64,000 nucleotides of DNA from Poecilobothrus nobilitatus (GCA_947095535.1 OX352773.1:74790591-74854590); one strand, 5' to 3'; numbered from the stretch's first letter, positions 33,805-47,237 are shown. The notes: a model not told the origin generated them from the sequence alone. Numbers and translations: made by a program.

Positions 33805-36500
33805 TTTTATCTAATGCTTAGATAAATTTAATTTAGTATAAGATGTAATAGTTTTTCTAATCGAACCATAATTTTCTACGATCAAATGCGTAACAAATGA
33901 ATTTATAGTTAAAGTTAATTTATAGTTAATGACTGTTTTTTTACCAAATATCCAATTACATTTGGTTTGAAAATCATAAACCGTAACTTAAAATTAAAAT
34001 AATTTTTATTTAATTTTTTTTTTATTATAATTATTTAGCAATAATTTTTTTTTAAATAAGAATGTTTTATGGATTTTCTCTCTCGTTTATAAACTAATAA
34101 GAAATTACGATCTCTGATATATAAAATATGTATATATATGCGTATTTTTTCGTTTATAAATTTAATATTTAAGTAAATTAATAAAAACAAGAGAAAATGT
34201 AATTGTTTTAATTTGAAGTATATGTACACGTATGAAGTATGTGTATAAATATTATTTTGCTATTAATAGAAAAAAATAACTAAGCTAATTTCAATTGATC
34301 CAAAATATTTTTTTATTATTATAAGTGCATTGCCCTTCCATATCCTATAGATGATCTAATAAATCAAATGTTCATTTTATTAAGTTTTTTTATTGTAATA
34401 CAATTTTTTAATTTATTTAGCTTTGTGCAATAAAATGTAATAAAATAATTTTGTCAGTTTTAAATTAAAAGTTGATCTTTTTACACCTATTGCTAGTACG
34501 AAAGTAAACATTTGATTGTTATATTTAAGGTTTATTACTGTTTTTGATTAAAATTTCGATTTTAATGTTTTTAAGTTAAATTTATTTTTGTTATGGCAAA
34601 TAGTAATGAAGCTAAAGATATTAACTTATTTCAAAATATATTTCATGTAAGTATTTATACTTTTTGTCTCAAACAATTTAAAAATTAAAACCGTCCATTC
34701 ATATAAAAAAAACCTCGGTTAACACATTATGTGCATGTGCCTAATAATCTGGCTGCTTAGGCCTATAAAATAATTTGATTTAATTTAATTTAGCTAATAT
34801 CATATAAATTAATTGTGTTAATATTAGTACAGCCCTCAGTTACTAGGGTCATTTTGGGCTATAAAATAATTATTTAAAATACATAATTTTCAAAACTTAT
34901 TGAGAAGAGAAGGAAGATCATGTAAACTGAAGAAAAATTAAGATCCGAAAAGATCCGAAGGGAAAAGGGTCATTCAAATTAAATCATAATATTAATAGTT
35001 AAAATTTAACACTTAATTTATAGTGATTATTTTTGTTTTAACAAAATTACAATAATTACAATTAGCTAATATTTGAATACAAATACAATATAAATAATAA
35101 GCCACTTTCTGAATCTCTTTACAACAAAAAAAGTGTTTATATATTATTTTATGTAATTTTAAATTATATAATAATCTTTATATTAATCCTATTTACCACA
35201 TTATATATTTATCTTATTTTAATTTAATTATTATTTGTCATGAAAATTATCTTAAGTTCTTTATGTCCATTAAAATATTTTACATTATATTTTAACTAAT
35301 TAATTAGGAAAATTATCTACAATTAAACGAAAAGCTTTGTATGTACCTACTAAACAAATAAATTACGAATGATAAATAGCTAATTTATAGATGTATATTT
35401 ATTTACAAGATAAAATAATTAAGAACACAAAAAAAAAAAAAAAATTTTATTGACGCAACTATTGTATTGTTAAATTCGACCTCCTACCTAAACATTTAAT
35501 AAAATATAATAAATTTATTTTTTTTTAGCACAAAGTCATTTTTAGCTAAAAATGAATCTTTGAGAAAATTTATTTTTAAATAGGAATTTTATTTTTGAAA
35601 ACTTAAGCTAACGGTTGCTACCTAACTTAATGCAACCTTAAGTGCCATTCTATTATGTATTAGCCATTAAAACAACAATTTAATTGATATTCTAGGAGGT
35701 CGAATACTAGCTTGGCAAAAAATTCAGAACTGTGGTTGAACATTGATAAATAGAAGATCTTTTGAACGCAATAAATGAATTTTGCTTTTAAATCCTTTAA
35801 TATTAAATACAATAGCCTTAAAATAATAATCAAATTATATACATATATATACATGTTTATGCACAAATATAAGTTATATACCATAATGCAAAATAAATAT
35901 TTGTTATGTAATTACAATTCATAATACACTTAACATCTATAAAATGTTTTTATTATATCCCATTTTTAAACTTTTAAGTTTTTTGTTTTTTTTTTTCCTT
36001 AATTATATTTAAACAGGAATATATGATATATATTCGAAATTTATTCGAAACATAAAAACAAAAAAAAAAAATGTTCTTTAATTCCTAAAAAGTACAAAAA
36101 AGCTTTGTTTTTCTTTTTTTTCTGATTATCCTGTTTTTTTTTATTTTTTTTTATAGAATATTGAATAGAATAGAAGGGATACACATTTAGAATAAAAACA
36201 AAATTTAATGTGTAAACGCAAAAAATTTTATATTATATTTTTATATAGGGTTTATTTACATGAGCTCACAAATATACTGAAATAAATTTCAAATTTAATA
36301 TTCTCAAATAATATATACATATATATAATATATATATATATTATATATTATCTATACATATAATATAATATATGAATAAATAAAACTTTTAACTTTTATC
36401 ATTCAATTATAACTATATACAGTTATAAAATTTTCGAAACAAAAAAAAAAAAGGTTTTCAAATAAATACTTGTGAATTTCTTTACAACGTTTCATTTCTC
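33805..36500. other. AT-rich DNA without a recognisable gene
   Basis: No element boundaries or coding frames are recognised. (TA)n-rich sequence lies at 36300-36372. Confidence 0.65.
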
Positions 36501-36502
36501 AG

Positions 36503-36598
36503 TTGTAAAGTGACATGAAAGTTGGCAAATTGCATAGTAGTTGCGCGTCATGTATCAGCATGCCCTTCCAAACACAACCAGTTATTTGTACACAAATG
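36503..36598 (+). other. Candidate exon with a start codon
   Basis: A 96-bp island of normal base composition stands in a very AT-rich desert. It is preceded by a pyrimidine-rich acceptor (TTTCATTTCTCAG, AG at 36501-36502) and followed by a strong donor (ATG then GTAAGCG, GT at 36599-36600). All frames are stopped at the left edge, but an ATG at 36515 opens 28 codons (MKVGKLHSSCASCISM...) that end in phase 0 at the donor. This would suit an alternative first coding exon. The minus strand is also open for about 36 codons, so a conserved non-coding element is equally possible. Confidence 0.3.
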
Positions 36599-36604
36599 GT
36601 AAGC

Positions 36605-37909
36605 GTTTAAAACTTTTTAAAATTATATATTATTTATTAATTATAGTTCATTTATTTTTTAATTTTATACTTCATTTAATTCAATTTAAATGAAAATTCA
36701 TGTGATTTAAAACAAATAAATCAAGTGTATAGAAAAAAAAAAAAAATAGAAAAAAACAAGAAAAATAAAAAAAACAAGAAAGAAAAAATAGTGAAAAAAA
36801 TATCTGAATCTGAAACTGAAACAAAAAATGTATATATAAAATATTAAAAAGAATATATATATATGTGTACATAAATATATATCTATATCCTTAAATATAT
36901 ACCCCTAAAAAAACTAAAAATTCGAAAAAGAAAAAAAAAAATTATATATATAGAGATAAATTTAAGGGACTCTTAAGTAAAACACCGATAATAATTACAA
37001 TGTATATAAACATTTAAAAAAAAAAAAAAAATTAAAATAACTGTGTTTTTTTTTTTAAGTAAATAAAACCAATTTAATATTTAGTTTTATTGATATTCGA
37101 ATATAAAATTTCTGATGCAATAATTGAAAATAAAAAAAAATAAAATATTTTTCACTCAACAAAAAAGAAAAAAAAATTATCTACACTTATTCTAACTAAC
37201 AAAAAAAGAAAAAAAGAAAAGAACGAAGAATAATACCACAAACAAAAAATAAAATTCAAAAAACGTAGGTATATGTGTTTGTATATTTTAAGATTTTAAA
37301 TCTTAAAATCTTTTATTATTAAACATTCATATTTATTTGGGTAATTTTTTTTTTTTTTATAGTTAAATTTATACGGTAAATAATACAATATGAACTGATA
37401 TTTACATAACCACATCATATCGAAATTATAATATTTAACGGTATTCAATATAAATTAATTAAATAATATTTAAAGCTTTTATTTTATTCTTTTTATTAGT
37501 ATTTATTTACTTATTCGGAAAAACTATGTATAAAAAAACAAAATGATTTTCGAAAAAAAAAAAAAAAAAAATTGAATCGGTTCTATTGCGCAATGCACAT
37601 TACAAAAGAACTTTTACTCACAATTTTTTTTTCTCTCTATTTTTCTTAATTATTTCTCTATCATTTTTTATTTTTTTGAGAACAGTTTAAATGAAACATT
37701 GGTATTGTGTAATGTGTATTAGTAAATATATACAATTAGTATTTATTTATTCAGAATATTGTAAAGTTATTGTGTTCTATTAAAATGAATTTTTTAGTGG
37801 TAGTTGTAAATTTGAAATGAAAATATATCTTAATAATATTTTCTTTTTATTTTTTATAATGTATGCATATAAATAAGAATATTATATACGTATATTATAT
37901 AACATATAT

Positions 37910-37945
<36 letters not shown>

Positions 37946-38940
37946 AAATATATATACACATATAGAAAGTGTATACAGAATAAATATATACAATTGAAAT
38001 TGTATATTTATATATTATATAAATAGATAGATAGATAATGAAATATCTATTAAATTCAATATTACTTAATGAATGAATTCTCTATGAATTATTATAAGTG
38101 AACTGTTAAATGACAAAAAAAAATAAAAAAATAACTGAAAATTTAAAAAAAAAAAAATACCTACTTACGAGTATATTGAAATTTATCAAAAATATCACAA
38201 ATCAGATACATATATGTACATATAAATAATAATAAATATATAATATATAATGTATGCATGTATATATTTATATATTTATATTATATAGATACACTTATAT
38301 GATAATTATATTATATACAAAATAAATGTTAAATAAATTTATTATTTTATAAATCTACAATAATATATAAAAGAATTTTGATATGTGTAATTAATATATC
38401 TTAAGATATTACTAAATATGTACATTATATTATATGAAATAAGCGGTATTTTTGATTTTTTTTATTATTTATTATTTATTGTGAAATGTGTATAAACTTC
38501 CAACATTTTTTTTTTTTTTTTAATTCAAATAACTCATGTGATTTTCTTTTTAGATATTTTCAGATATTTTTATTTGATGCAATAAATAATAAATACAGAA
38601 AAAAATCAGTAAATAACAAAGAAATGTGAGAAATGTTAATATTTTTTTTTTTTATTTTATAAAATTATACATATAATGTGTTTATAAGAGACAGATATAC
38701 GTATATATGTAACATATTCTGTAATAAAATTAAGCCGGCTGATTGACCGTAATATTGTTAATTTGGAGGACATATTATTTTGTATTGTTTTTTTTTTTTT
38801 TATTCTTTAATATAATCTTTTTCAGTTGTACTCTTTATTAGATTAAGTTGAGTTTTTGGTTGTTGAAATTCATTTGTCATAAATAATTGAGAAAATTTTT
38901 TATTTGTCATGTAAAAGCAAATTTTACATTTGCTAGAAAA
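36605..38940. other. Extremely AT-rich DNA without a recognisable gene
   Basis: Dense poly(A)/poly(T) runs, TATATA clusters and AAACAAAAAA words. The sequence resembles long insect introns or 3' untranslated regions, but nothing specific supports either. Confidence 0.65.
37910..37942. repeat. (TA)n microsatellite
   Basis: About 16 uninterrupted TA dinucleotides, flanked by further ATATAGATA and ATATATACAC variants. Confidence 0.9.
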
Positions 38941-38944
38941 ACGA

Positions 38945-39265
38945 AATGCACTAATTCAAAATTAGGGTTTTATGCTTTTTCTAGAATATTTTGTTTCTAG
39001 ATTGTATGTGACGAAGATTCTGAATTAGGATAGTTGGCTATAAGATTTATACGATCTTTGTAGAATATGTATATATCTGCGTCATTATAAAAAAATTTTA
39101 ATTAGGAGCGGGTAATTGGATAATTGTTTATATAATGTCCGGGTTCCAGAATATGTATTATAATACATATGTATAAGCGGGATTGAATCTGAATTAGAAG
39201 AAATTTTATAGTTGGTTAAAAAATTTAGTTTTGGTCTTCCAGAAATTCGTTGTAAACTACCGATG
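38945..39265 (+). mobile_element. Foldback-like core units (copy 5)
   Basis: Three or four decayed plus-strand core units follow one another. Examples are TTATGCTTTTTCTAGAATA, AGATTCTGAATTAGGATAG, TTAATTAGGAGCGGGTAATT, CCGGGTTCCAGAATATGTAT and GAATCTGAATTAGAAGAAAT with ATAGTTGGTTAAAAAATT. Arm arrays are not obvious here, so this may be an arm-less fragment. Confidence 0.5.
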
Positions 39266-39470
39266 TCTAAACACAAACATCTATATAATAAAATTTTATT
39301 ATTTTTTTATTGATATTAAATTTGAATTTTCTGATATGAAAGTTTATTTCACATTCGGATAAGGGATAAGGTCTTTTAACGAATATCAACAGCTCAGGTT
39401 TTTGCATTTTGATTTTGGATTCTAAAAACTGTATTTAGAAATAATATAAACTGTTTGAATTCATAATTTT

Positions 39471-40387
39471 TATACCCGTATGTACACAGTTCATGGGTAT
39501 ATTATAATTTTACCATTACAGTGGTGACACTCTAAAGAACAGAATGGTAGATATGGTAGATATCCTAAAGAACACAATGGTATTATATTTTTGTTCAGAA
39601 TCAAATTTTCGATTTAGCTATGTACGTCGGTCCTTCAGCATGATAACTCAAAAAATAATAAAATTAGGATTCTTAATTCATTTTTATAACATCAGTTAGT
39701 TTTATTTTTGGAATTGATAAATTCAATCGGCTGTTGAAGCTAAGTATCTGAAGCTATGTATTTTGTGAAAAAAGTTACGTTTTATACCAAAAGGTTCCGG
39801 AAAATTTGATTGCTCTAGCATAATATCTTCCATATGAAAATATCTATAAAAGTGTTACAATTGAAGCAAAGATTTCTGCAATTTTCTGAAAAGAAGTTCA
39901 AGTTTTATGTCAACGACTTTTTACAAAATTTTGTTGGTGTAGAGAAGCAGATGCGGATAGTTGTGCTGCCACACAACTTGTGTTTTTTTTATATTAGTGT
40001 AAGTCGGTGTTTATATATAAGCTGGGTGTTTAAAATTTTATGATAAGAAGTTAATTTTATATGCCGACGATTGCGGAGAAATTTGGTTAGACTAACGCAA
40101 CAAGTTCGGGTAGCTGCTAAATTTATAGCCTTATATCTTCACACTTAATAAAGTTATATATCTGATATTTTGAAAAAGATGATAAAATTTTAAATAGCAA
40201 TTACTTCTGTGAAATTTGAGTTGGTTTATTCGCGACAACAAGTTTCAGTAGCTCATAGCTCATATAATTCCAAATTTTACATAAATATATCGCGGTTCCA
40301 AATTAATTTCACATATATGAAATTTTCTAAAAGATAATTAAATTTGATCGTAACAATATATAACTTATGTTACAAGTAAACGGGTAT
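39471..40387 (+). mobile_element. TATACCC-headed element, about 917 bp
   Basis: The left end is TATACCCGTATGTACACAGT followed by GGGTATA, the same head as at 3802. The probable right end is ACGGGTAT (40380-40387), the complement of the ATACCCGT near the left end, giving a short terminal inverted repeat. Between them are ATTTCGAT/TAGCTATGTACGTCGGTC-like words, a reminder of the 'CTAGCCATGTCCGTCCG' stretch that follows such heads in flies. No coding frame. Class unknown; the two ends are inferred. Confidence 0.45.
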
Positions 40388-40502
40388 CCTAGAGTTGGCA
40401 CAATCAATCATACACTTTTCCTCGATTTTTATAAAAACAAAAAAAAACTAAAAGAATTTTATGAAATTCTTTTTGCTCAGCTCTTTGCCACAAAAATGTT
40501 TT

Positions 40503-40546
40503 TTAAATTGTTACAACTATGTAGAATTCTAGTTGTAACAATTTAA
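40503..40546. repeat. Perfect 16-bp stem-loop
   Basis: TTAAATTGTTACAACT (40503-40518) and its exact complement AGTTGTAACAATTTAA (40531-40546) enclose a 12-base loop. The stem is long for chance in this composition because it contains several G/C pairs. The arm is shorter than a typical insect microRNA precursor, so I make no RNA claim. Confidence 0.85.
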
Positions 40547-40549
40547 TCT

Positions 40550-41375
40550 CTTGTAAGAACTTTTAATTTACAGAATACATTACATATCGACTGATATGTT
40601 TCCAAGTATTATTTAAACATTAAATAGATTCAAAAAAAGGATTTTTTTTTTGTAATTTTTGGTACAATCACACTTTTTTAACAATTCTTACTTGAAGCCT
40701 TTTCATTCCTAACTGCTGAGCCAATATGCTGAACATGCAAGTAACATGTTGATCAAATTATTTTTGTTGGGTAAGAATAGAATTTCAGTGAATCTTATAC
40801 ATAAGAAAAAAACTTACATATAAAATGTGTTCTAGGATTAATAAATTTTTGTTACTAACTATTCTTTTGTTCCTTAATATAACACATACTTTAAGTTTTT
40901 TTTTCTTTTTCGGATACAAATTCTATATAATTTTGAAAATGATATGTAATCTATTAAATGATGATATATAATTTCTGTAACGAAAATGTAAAAAAATTGA
41001 AATAAAATAAAATAAAAACATGTAATTTAGCAAGTGTTTCGTTCTACAATATACTACTGAAACTCTTCAGTAAGCGGATATAGTATTGATATACTCGTAC
41101 TTAGACAATTCCTAGTTTTAAGTTTCAACACGTCTTACTACTTATAAGAACATTTTAAGAAAATCTTCTCTGAAGTAAATAAAACTAATTGAAAAAATCC
41201 ATAAAACCCAAATAAAAATGAAAGAAATAAAATCTTTTATTTTTATTATTTTTTAATTTAAATAAATCAAAATTTTTTCAACCTTAAGTTTTCCTTATTT
41301 GTAAAATCAGTGCTCGTTTGAAATTATTTTTATACTTCTATACAAAATATGTATCATCATAATATTCATAAATAT
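40550..41375. other. AT-rich DNA without a recognisable gene
   Basis: Only AT-rich sequence is seen up to the Helitron-like segment. Confidence 0.65.
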
Positions 41376-41384
41376 TATTCGTCG

Positions 41385-42096
41385 TCGCGCGTTGCGGCGA
41401 TATCAGAAGAAAGGAAATTTGAGGATACTCCTCTTTATAACATTTATTCATTTTAATATGAAAAACATTTCAAAGTGTCGTTTCTATTCTATTTATTTAT
41501 TCGAATGCTTGTGGATACACGATATGTTTTGTTTTCCCGTCAGGATTCTTGAATTTCAATGCATGGCAAAATTCGCATAACTTGTCCATTTTTCCAATAA
41601 CGACACTTTGATGAAGCTACTGTAATCATAATCAGTATCGTAATGGAACACCAGCAAGATTTAAATCAGCATGCAGTGTCCGTCTGGATCGAACATTGCA
41701 TTCTCGATTGGTTTCCAGTCTTGCTTTCCGTTGGTTAATTTGTTTCATTCGAATGGCTTTGAGCAGTGCGTACTCGATCGGCTTCCAATTTTGATTCTCG
41801 TTGCTCTCCTGTTTAATTCAAGTGGGCTTCAGCAGTGCTTACTCGATCGATTTCCAATCTTTATTTTCGTTGCTTATTCATTTGAGAAGAACGGGCTTGT
41901 TTATTTTGTATTCGAACAGCTTTTAATTTTGCTTTTCGTTGCTCGGCTTTTTCTTTCGTGCTTCAAAAAAAAATTTTCATGCCAGAAAACTTCATGACAG
42001 CATACTCAAAAACTTCTCAAACTTTCACGGCGATCGGATGAATGGTGTAAAGCAAAAACAGAGAGACACTCATACATTCGTTTTTATATATATAGA
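41385..42096 (-). pseudogene. Helitron relic, N-terminal part of the Rep/helicase protein
   Basis: On the minus strand, from about 41975 to 41680, there is an array of 69-bp (23-codon) units reading RKAKLKAVRIQNKQARSSQM, RLEIDRVSTAEAHLN and EQRESKLEADRVRTAQSHSN, with stops and one frameshift. Next come an FHYDTDYDYSSF block and VVIGKMDKLCEFCHALKFKN (open frame 41497-41607), with a CxxC pair. From memory, this order (Arg/Glu-rich 23-residue repeats, then an 'IGKMD..C..C.AL.FK' zinc-binding block) is the N-terminal part of arthropod Helitron proteins. Rolling-circle Rep and helicase domains are absent. The minus strand would start A|TCTATATATATAAAAACG at 42096, fitting a Helitron 5' TC terminus. 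A GC-rich hairpin at 41385-41400 may be a decayed 3' end. Confidence 0.7.
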
Positions 42097-42099
42097 TTT

Positions 42100-44520
42100 T
42101 AAGAAATTATTCTATCACCAATTTAAAAAAAAAAAAATTAATTCGAAAGCAATATTATTAAATTATTGTTCCATTTTTGTCGTATTATTGATAATAATCT
42201 AAATATAGAAAGCATAAATATTATAAGTTATAAAAATTTATTTTAAGACAATAAATTCTCTTAAAAAATAAATTAAATTATTAAATTTATCAATAATTTG
42301 AAAAATCATCACGGAAACTTGTTATATTCAAAATAATTATATATCATTAATTATTCCAATAATACAAATACAATTCAAAAGTTCTTTTTTCAATTTTTCT
42401 AGTTAATAAATTTAATAATTTATTGATTTTATACTTTCCAATAAATTGAATAAAATACCCCAATAAAATTACGTTAAATTACATTTAATTATTATTTAAA
42501 CAAAAAAAAAAAACAAAAAAATCACCAATCAACTAAAATAATATTAAGCAAACATTTTTAAAAGTTAAAAAAACAATAGTTATAGTCAAAGTTATAGAAT
42601 TAATAAATATATACATATATTACTATATATATGTGTTATATAAACTAAAGTTATTCCAATAACAAAAAAAAAAAAAAATTTCTTTTTTTGAGGAAAGTCA
42701 AGTCAATGAACTAAAAATTTGAAATTTGAGTTTTATTATTAAATGACATATAAATTTTGTTGTTTTATTTTTCATTTTTTGTTCTTTATTCTCTTTCTAA
42801 AATTTACTCATCTTTCAACTTTTAAATTTGTTTGAATAATTTGTGTCTTTCTTTTTATCAAAATCATATTATATACTTGACGTGTTAAGCATTATTAAAA
42901 ATAAAAGGTCATTTTGTTTCTATTGTTCCATTTACTCCTTGTTTAAAAAAAAGGAAAACTTACGCCTGTAAATATGTTACAATATTTATTTTTAAAATAT
43001 ATGTATACCAATCATTATCTTTTTGGTTTAATTTATTTCCAATAAAATTTGAAATTGTTCCTTGGAAAAATGACAGAATGTGAATTGTGAATTGTTTATA
43101 AAATAATTAAAAGTGTGTGAAAATTATGTAGAATTCTCAAATGAGAAATACAAAATGGAAACAAAATGAGAACTAAAATATCAAATAATGCAAATGAAAC
43201 ATGTCTGTCCTTTTTAGACTATTTGAGCAAATTAAAAAAGAATTGTCAAAATAAATATACAAATAATTTGTATTAGAAAAGAAAAATAGTTCGGGAAATA
43301 AATATTATATATATTACAGGTATATAATAAACTCTCCTTTTATTTTTTTATACCAAAGTTATTATTATCATATTATATTTTTACAATAGATACCTTTCGA
43401 CTATTTTCAAATTTATTTTGAATTCTAGTTAGCACTACTCTTCAGTTCGAAATAAAAATCCGAATATCAAAATATCAAAAAACCTCAAATGAAAACTCAA
43501 ATGAAATTAGAAAATTCAATGGTCAAATGTCCGATTCCTTTGAAACTTTTAGTCCAACTCCATATTACCAGTTATGAAACTGTTCTTTTGAAAACATTTT
43601 GTTTTTTTTATAGTTTCGCAAATGTTATTTTCAAAGCTTTTATATCACTCGTATTTTTTTTTTTATTTTCGAATCGGCTATTTGAATCGGTAAATGCCCA
43701 TAGGGTAAAATGGCCTTAAGGATAATATATTTTTGATATATATATATATCTTTTATTGAATTACTAAAATATTTTTAATACAGTTTACCATTTTTATTTC
43801 GGTACGTTTGTTATTAAACAATAACTAGATTTTTAATTGTTAATCAAAAATGTTGGTTTTTAAAATTTCTAAGCTCAAAACAATCAAAATTAAATTAAAA
43901 ACTTTCTAACCCTTTTAAAAAAGAAAATACCATAATTTTAATTAAGTCCTTCTCATTTTTATTTTTATATAAAAATGAGGTTATTATAATATTTTATTAA
44001 ATAAATAAATAAATGACTGACTTCAATTCAAAAATATTTTTAAGCTATTTGTTTAATTTATTGACGTCAAAAAAAAAAAAAAATTGAAATGAGAACAATA
44101 ACTTTTAAAAAAAAGTATTTGAACTCTAAAGAATTTTTCATATTTATCACTATATTATTAAATCATTTCATTAAAAAGCAAAAAAAAAGAAGCATTATAA
44201 TGTAGTGATGATACTCCAAACAAAAATTAATTTTAATAATAAAATAAATTAGAACAAATATTCTAATAAAACAAAAAAAAAAAATATTGATTAATATTAC
44301 TTTATATGTATTCAATTTAAAGTTAAATATTATTAGTTACAACAATTATTTTTGTTCTTTTTATTTTTATTTTTATTAATCTTAATATTGTTATATAAAT
44401 CAACTTTACAATTATAAAACGAAACAGTTTTAACTGATTTCGTCATAATAAGTGTACAGATTATTAACATTTATATCCTATAAGTATGCAATTTTAAGTA
44501 TTACATTTTTGTTTAAAGTT
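42100..44520. other. AT-rich DNA without a recognisable gene
   Basis: No convincing coding frame or element. The plus-strand open frame at 43489-43719 (76 codons) has only weak protein-like composition and no recognisable motif. Confidence 0.6.
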
Positions 44521-44526
44521 AAACAA

Positions 44527-44812
44527 GGGTCTCGATGGCCTAGTGGTTAAGCATTTGGCTTATTCATTGAGGGGGAATAGGTTCAAATCCTTCCAATAGT
44601 AGCCAATATTTTTGAAATACTGCATTATCTTATGTGATTTGTAATTTTAATATAATTAAAATGAAATAAATATTTCATAACAAATCCTGTATGTCAAGTT
44701 AATGTTATTTAATGTAGAATTTAACCTACAATAGTCTTAGTAGCCGACAGTTTTGTGATATATTACATTTGCCGACGTTTTTAATATTACCTAATACAAA
44801 TAAATCAATAAA
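44527..44812 (+). mobile_element. SINE-2, near-complete tRNA-derived copy
   Basis: The tRNA-like head has an A box TGGCCTAGTGG (44536-44546) and a B box GGTTCAAATCC (44580-44590). The body and tail carry CCTACAATAGTCTTAGTAGC followed by CGACAG and end in TTAATATTACCTAATACAAA plus AT-rich sequence. The CCTA.AATGG.CTTGTTAGCCG-type block also occurs in reversed copies at 57045, 56840 and 60608. It differs from SINE-1 outside the promoter boxes. No clear target duplication, so it is older than the SINE-1 copies. Confidence 0.8.
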
Positions 44813-44814
44813 AA

Positions 44815-47235
44815 TATACTGTCAACGATAGTCTAGTAGTTATAAAAAGTATTTAAAAACAAAAAAAAAATTTCATAATAAAAATGTTGAATAAAAAAAA
44901 TGTTAAAAAAGAAAATGTTGATAAAAGAATTTATCTATATTTTTTTTTAATTTTACTTAATATTTAATTTAAGTTTATTACAATAATTAGTATTCTAATA
45001 TTATTCTGTTCAGTATTCTAATATTATTTTGTTTAAAAGCAACTAGTTTTTTAATACTCCCATTAATTTTTTTGTTGAAAAAGAATTACTTAATTTTAAA
45101 AGTTAACGTTAATACAAATTTTTTTTTTAATATAAAAAAGCGACATTGTTTTTTTCAACAGTTTTCGCTTTGTTTTTTTTTTCGACATCTTTTTAAAAAT
45201 TTTGTTTCTTAACAAAAACACTGGATCCCAGTTATAAGCACAATTGTTTCCCTTAAGTTTTAATTATGTAGGTGATTTTACTCATTTTTCATAAGCCTTA
45301 CTTTAATAAGAACTATATATATAGGAACTATTTTGAATTCGTGTTAAAAAAAAAAAAAATTACAAAAATCTTTCTTAAATTTTTCTTAAACCGAATTTTT
45401 CAAATTTACTAATACTAAGTACGTTCCTATCTTATTTACACAAAAAAAACAAAAAAAGAAAATGGGTTATATTTTTATTCCTGCGAAATTTATTATAAAA
45501 ATTAAATCGCGTGTAGAAAGTGCTAATTACACTTTTTGCGTCATTGAAAATTAAGTGATATTTAAATAATAACAATATAACTATTTTGTTTTTTTTTTTT
45601 TTGTTTGTATAATTATTATTGATCTTTAATAAAATTATTTTACTTCATTAATTTCTTTATACAGTTTTAGAAATGTTTATTCCAATTAGAAAATTATTCG
45701 CATTATTTTATTATCCTCTTTATACTATTGTAAAAAAATAAAAACAAGAAAGTAAATTTAAAAGTATTAAGTAAGAAAGTTTGTGGGAAGCCATATTTTA
45801 AAATAACGGAATGAACCAGAAACATTTATGTGCATTCGATTTGTTATAAATGGCATTATCATAAATTATAAAGTTTGATTCAGCCATTCAATATGTCAGG
45901 GATGTATTTTGTTTTCAATTAAAGAAAAATCAAGAGAATTCTGAAGAAAACGGCACCTCCACTTAAGCCAAATCAGTGTATGTTTACCGTACCTTGTAAC
46001 CTTAAGCGTACCTTTTTAAAAAGATATGTCACTTGTCTTTTAAATACGAAAAGGACAATTCAAAATTTGCTTGCACATTTCATTTTTTTTATATAAACCA
46101 TTATATATTTAAGTCTATTGAATATATAAACAAGATAAAGATTATAATTATTTTAACGTTTGTTTGGTAAATATAAGTATTGCCATTGTGGAGATATAAT
46201 AGGTGAAAATTAAAAATTTTGACATTTTGAATTTATTTTTCAATTTTTCTTTAAAAACTAAATATTTCAAAACTTTACCAGAAAAATAGCCCGATTAATT
46301 TTATCTCATTGAAAAGGTATATTTCAGCTCTAAAAATCATCCATACACCCTTGAAAAATATATCTGATATTTTAGAAGATATAAGCACTTATTTCTAGTT
46401 GTTTTGTACTGTTTCTATATAAACTATAATTATGTCATATAAAAAATGAAATCAAAAGTCAAAAAATGAAAAAGTCAAAAATATTGTTTAAAAGGTATAC
46501 TTACTTTAATAGGATTTTAATTCTAATTATCTTTTTATAGCTCGAAATCTTAAATATCCTTTTTGTCCTTAAACGACGAAATGCGGAGGTAGCTATATAT
46601 GTTTTTGAAAAGCTGACATTACGAAGGTCCATTGACATACATTGATTTTAATTTACGAGGGGTCCCGCTATCTTCAAAAAAGCCAAAATCTATTAATTAA
46701 AAGTTTTATTTTTATCCTTAAATAATATTTTCTTTTACCATTACCGTTAATTTTGACAACCAATTCAATAGATTTTTGTAAATTTTTTATTCATTTGATC
46801 ATTTTCCTTATTTTTTATAGGTTATTAGTTAAGTTGAGTAATGACCGAAGGATATAATATATTTATTAATAATTATATAAAAAGGATATATATTAATAAT
46901 TTTTTTGGTAACTTTTGAGAATTTTAAAATTAATGTAGAAAAAATTCGATTAAATTACAATAAACTACCAAGGTACTCTTCTATAGGTATTGAATTTTAT
47001 GTTTTTTTTTTATTTCTTATTTTTTCTAACATTCAAGTACATTCTAATTAAATTTGTATAAAAAACAATAAAAAAATCATTTGTGTCAAAATGTTAAAAG
47101 TAGTTTATTGTTCTTAAACTCAAGGTCTTTTTTTTAAATTTCTATACTTTAAAGTTTTTTTTTTTTAGAAAATTAAAATTAAGTATTTTTAAAGTAACAT
47201 TGAAACTTTATTTTTTTTATGACTTATGAGCAAAT
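44815..47235. other. AT-rich DNA without a recognisable gene
   Basis: No gene is seen. A patch at 45780-46040 is less AT-biased but has no long frame. A 23-bp tandem duplication lies at 44989-45034. Confidence 0.6.
44989..45034 (+). repeat. Two copies of a 23-bp unit
   Basis: AGTATTCTAATATTATTCTG with its last three bases TTC is followed directly by the same unit with two base changes. Confidence 0.85.
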
Positions 47236-47237
47236 CT

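Noticed and set aside
36681..36872. Phe/Leu-rich open frame on the minus strand that looks like a membrane segment
   Set aside because: It arises from AAAAAGAAAAA tracts; no start context or neighbouring coding signal.
41671..41997. A 108-codon plus-strand open frame
   Set aside because: It is the antisense of the Helitron 23-residue repeat array, which explains its internal periodicity.
44527..44600. tRNA gene suggested by good A and B boxes
   Set aside because: Same reasoning; the tail matches three other SINE-2 copies.
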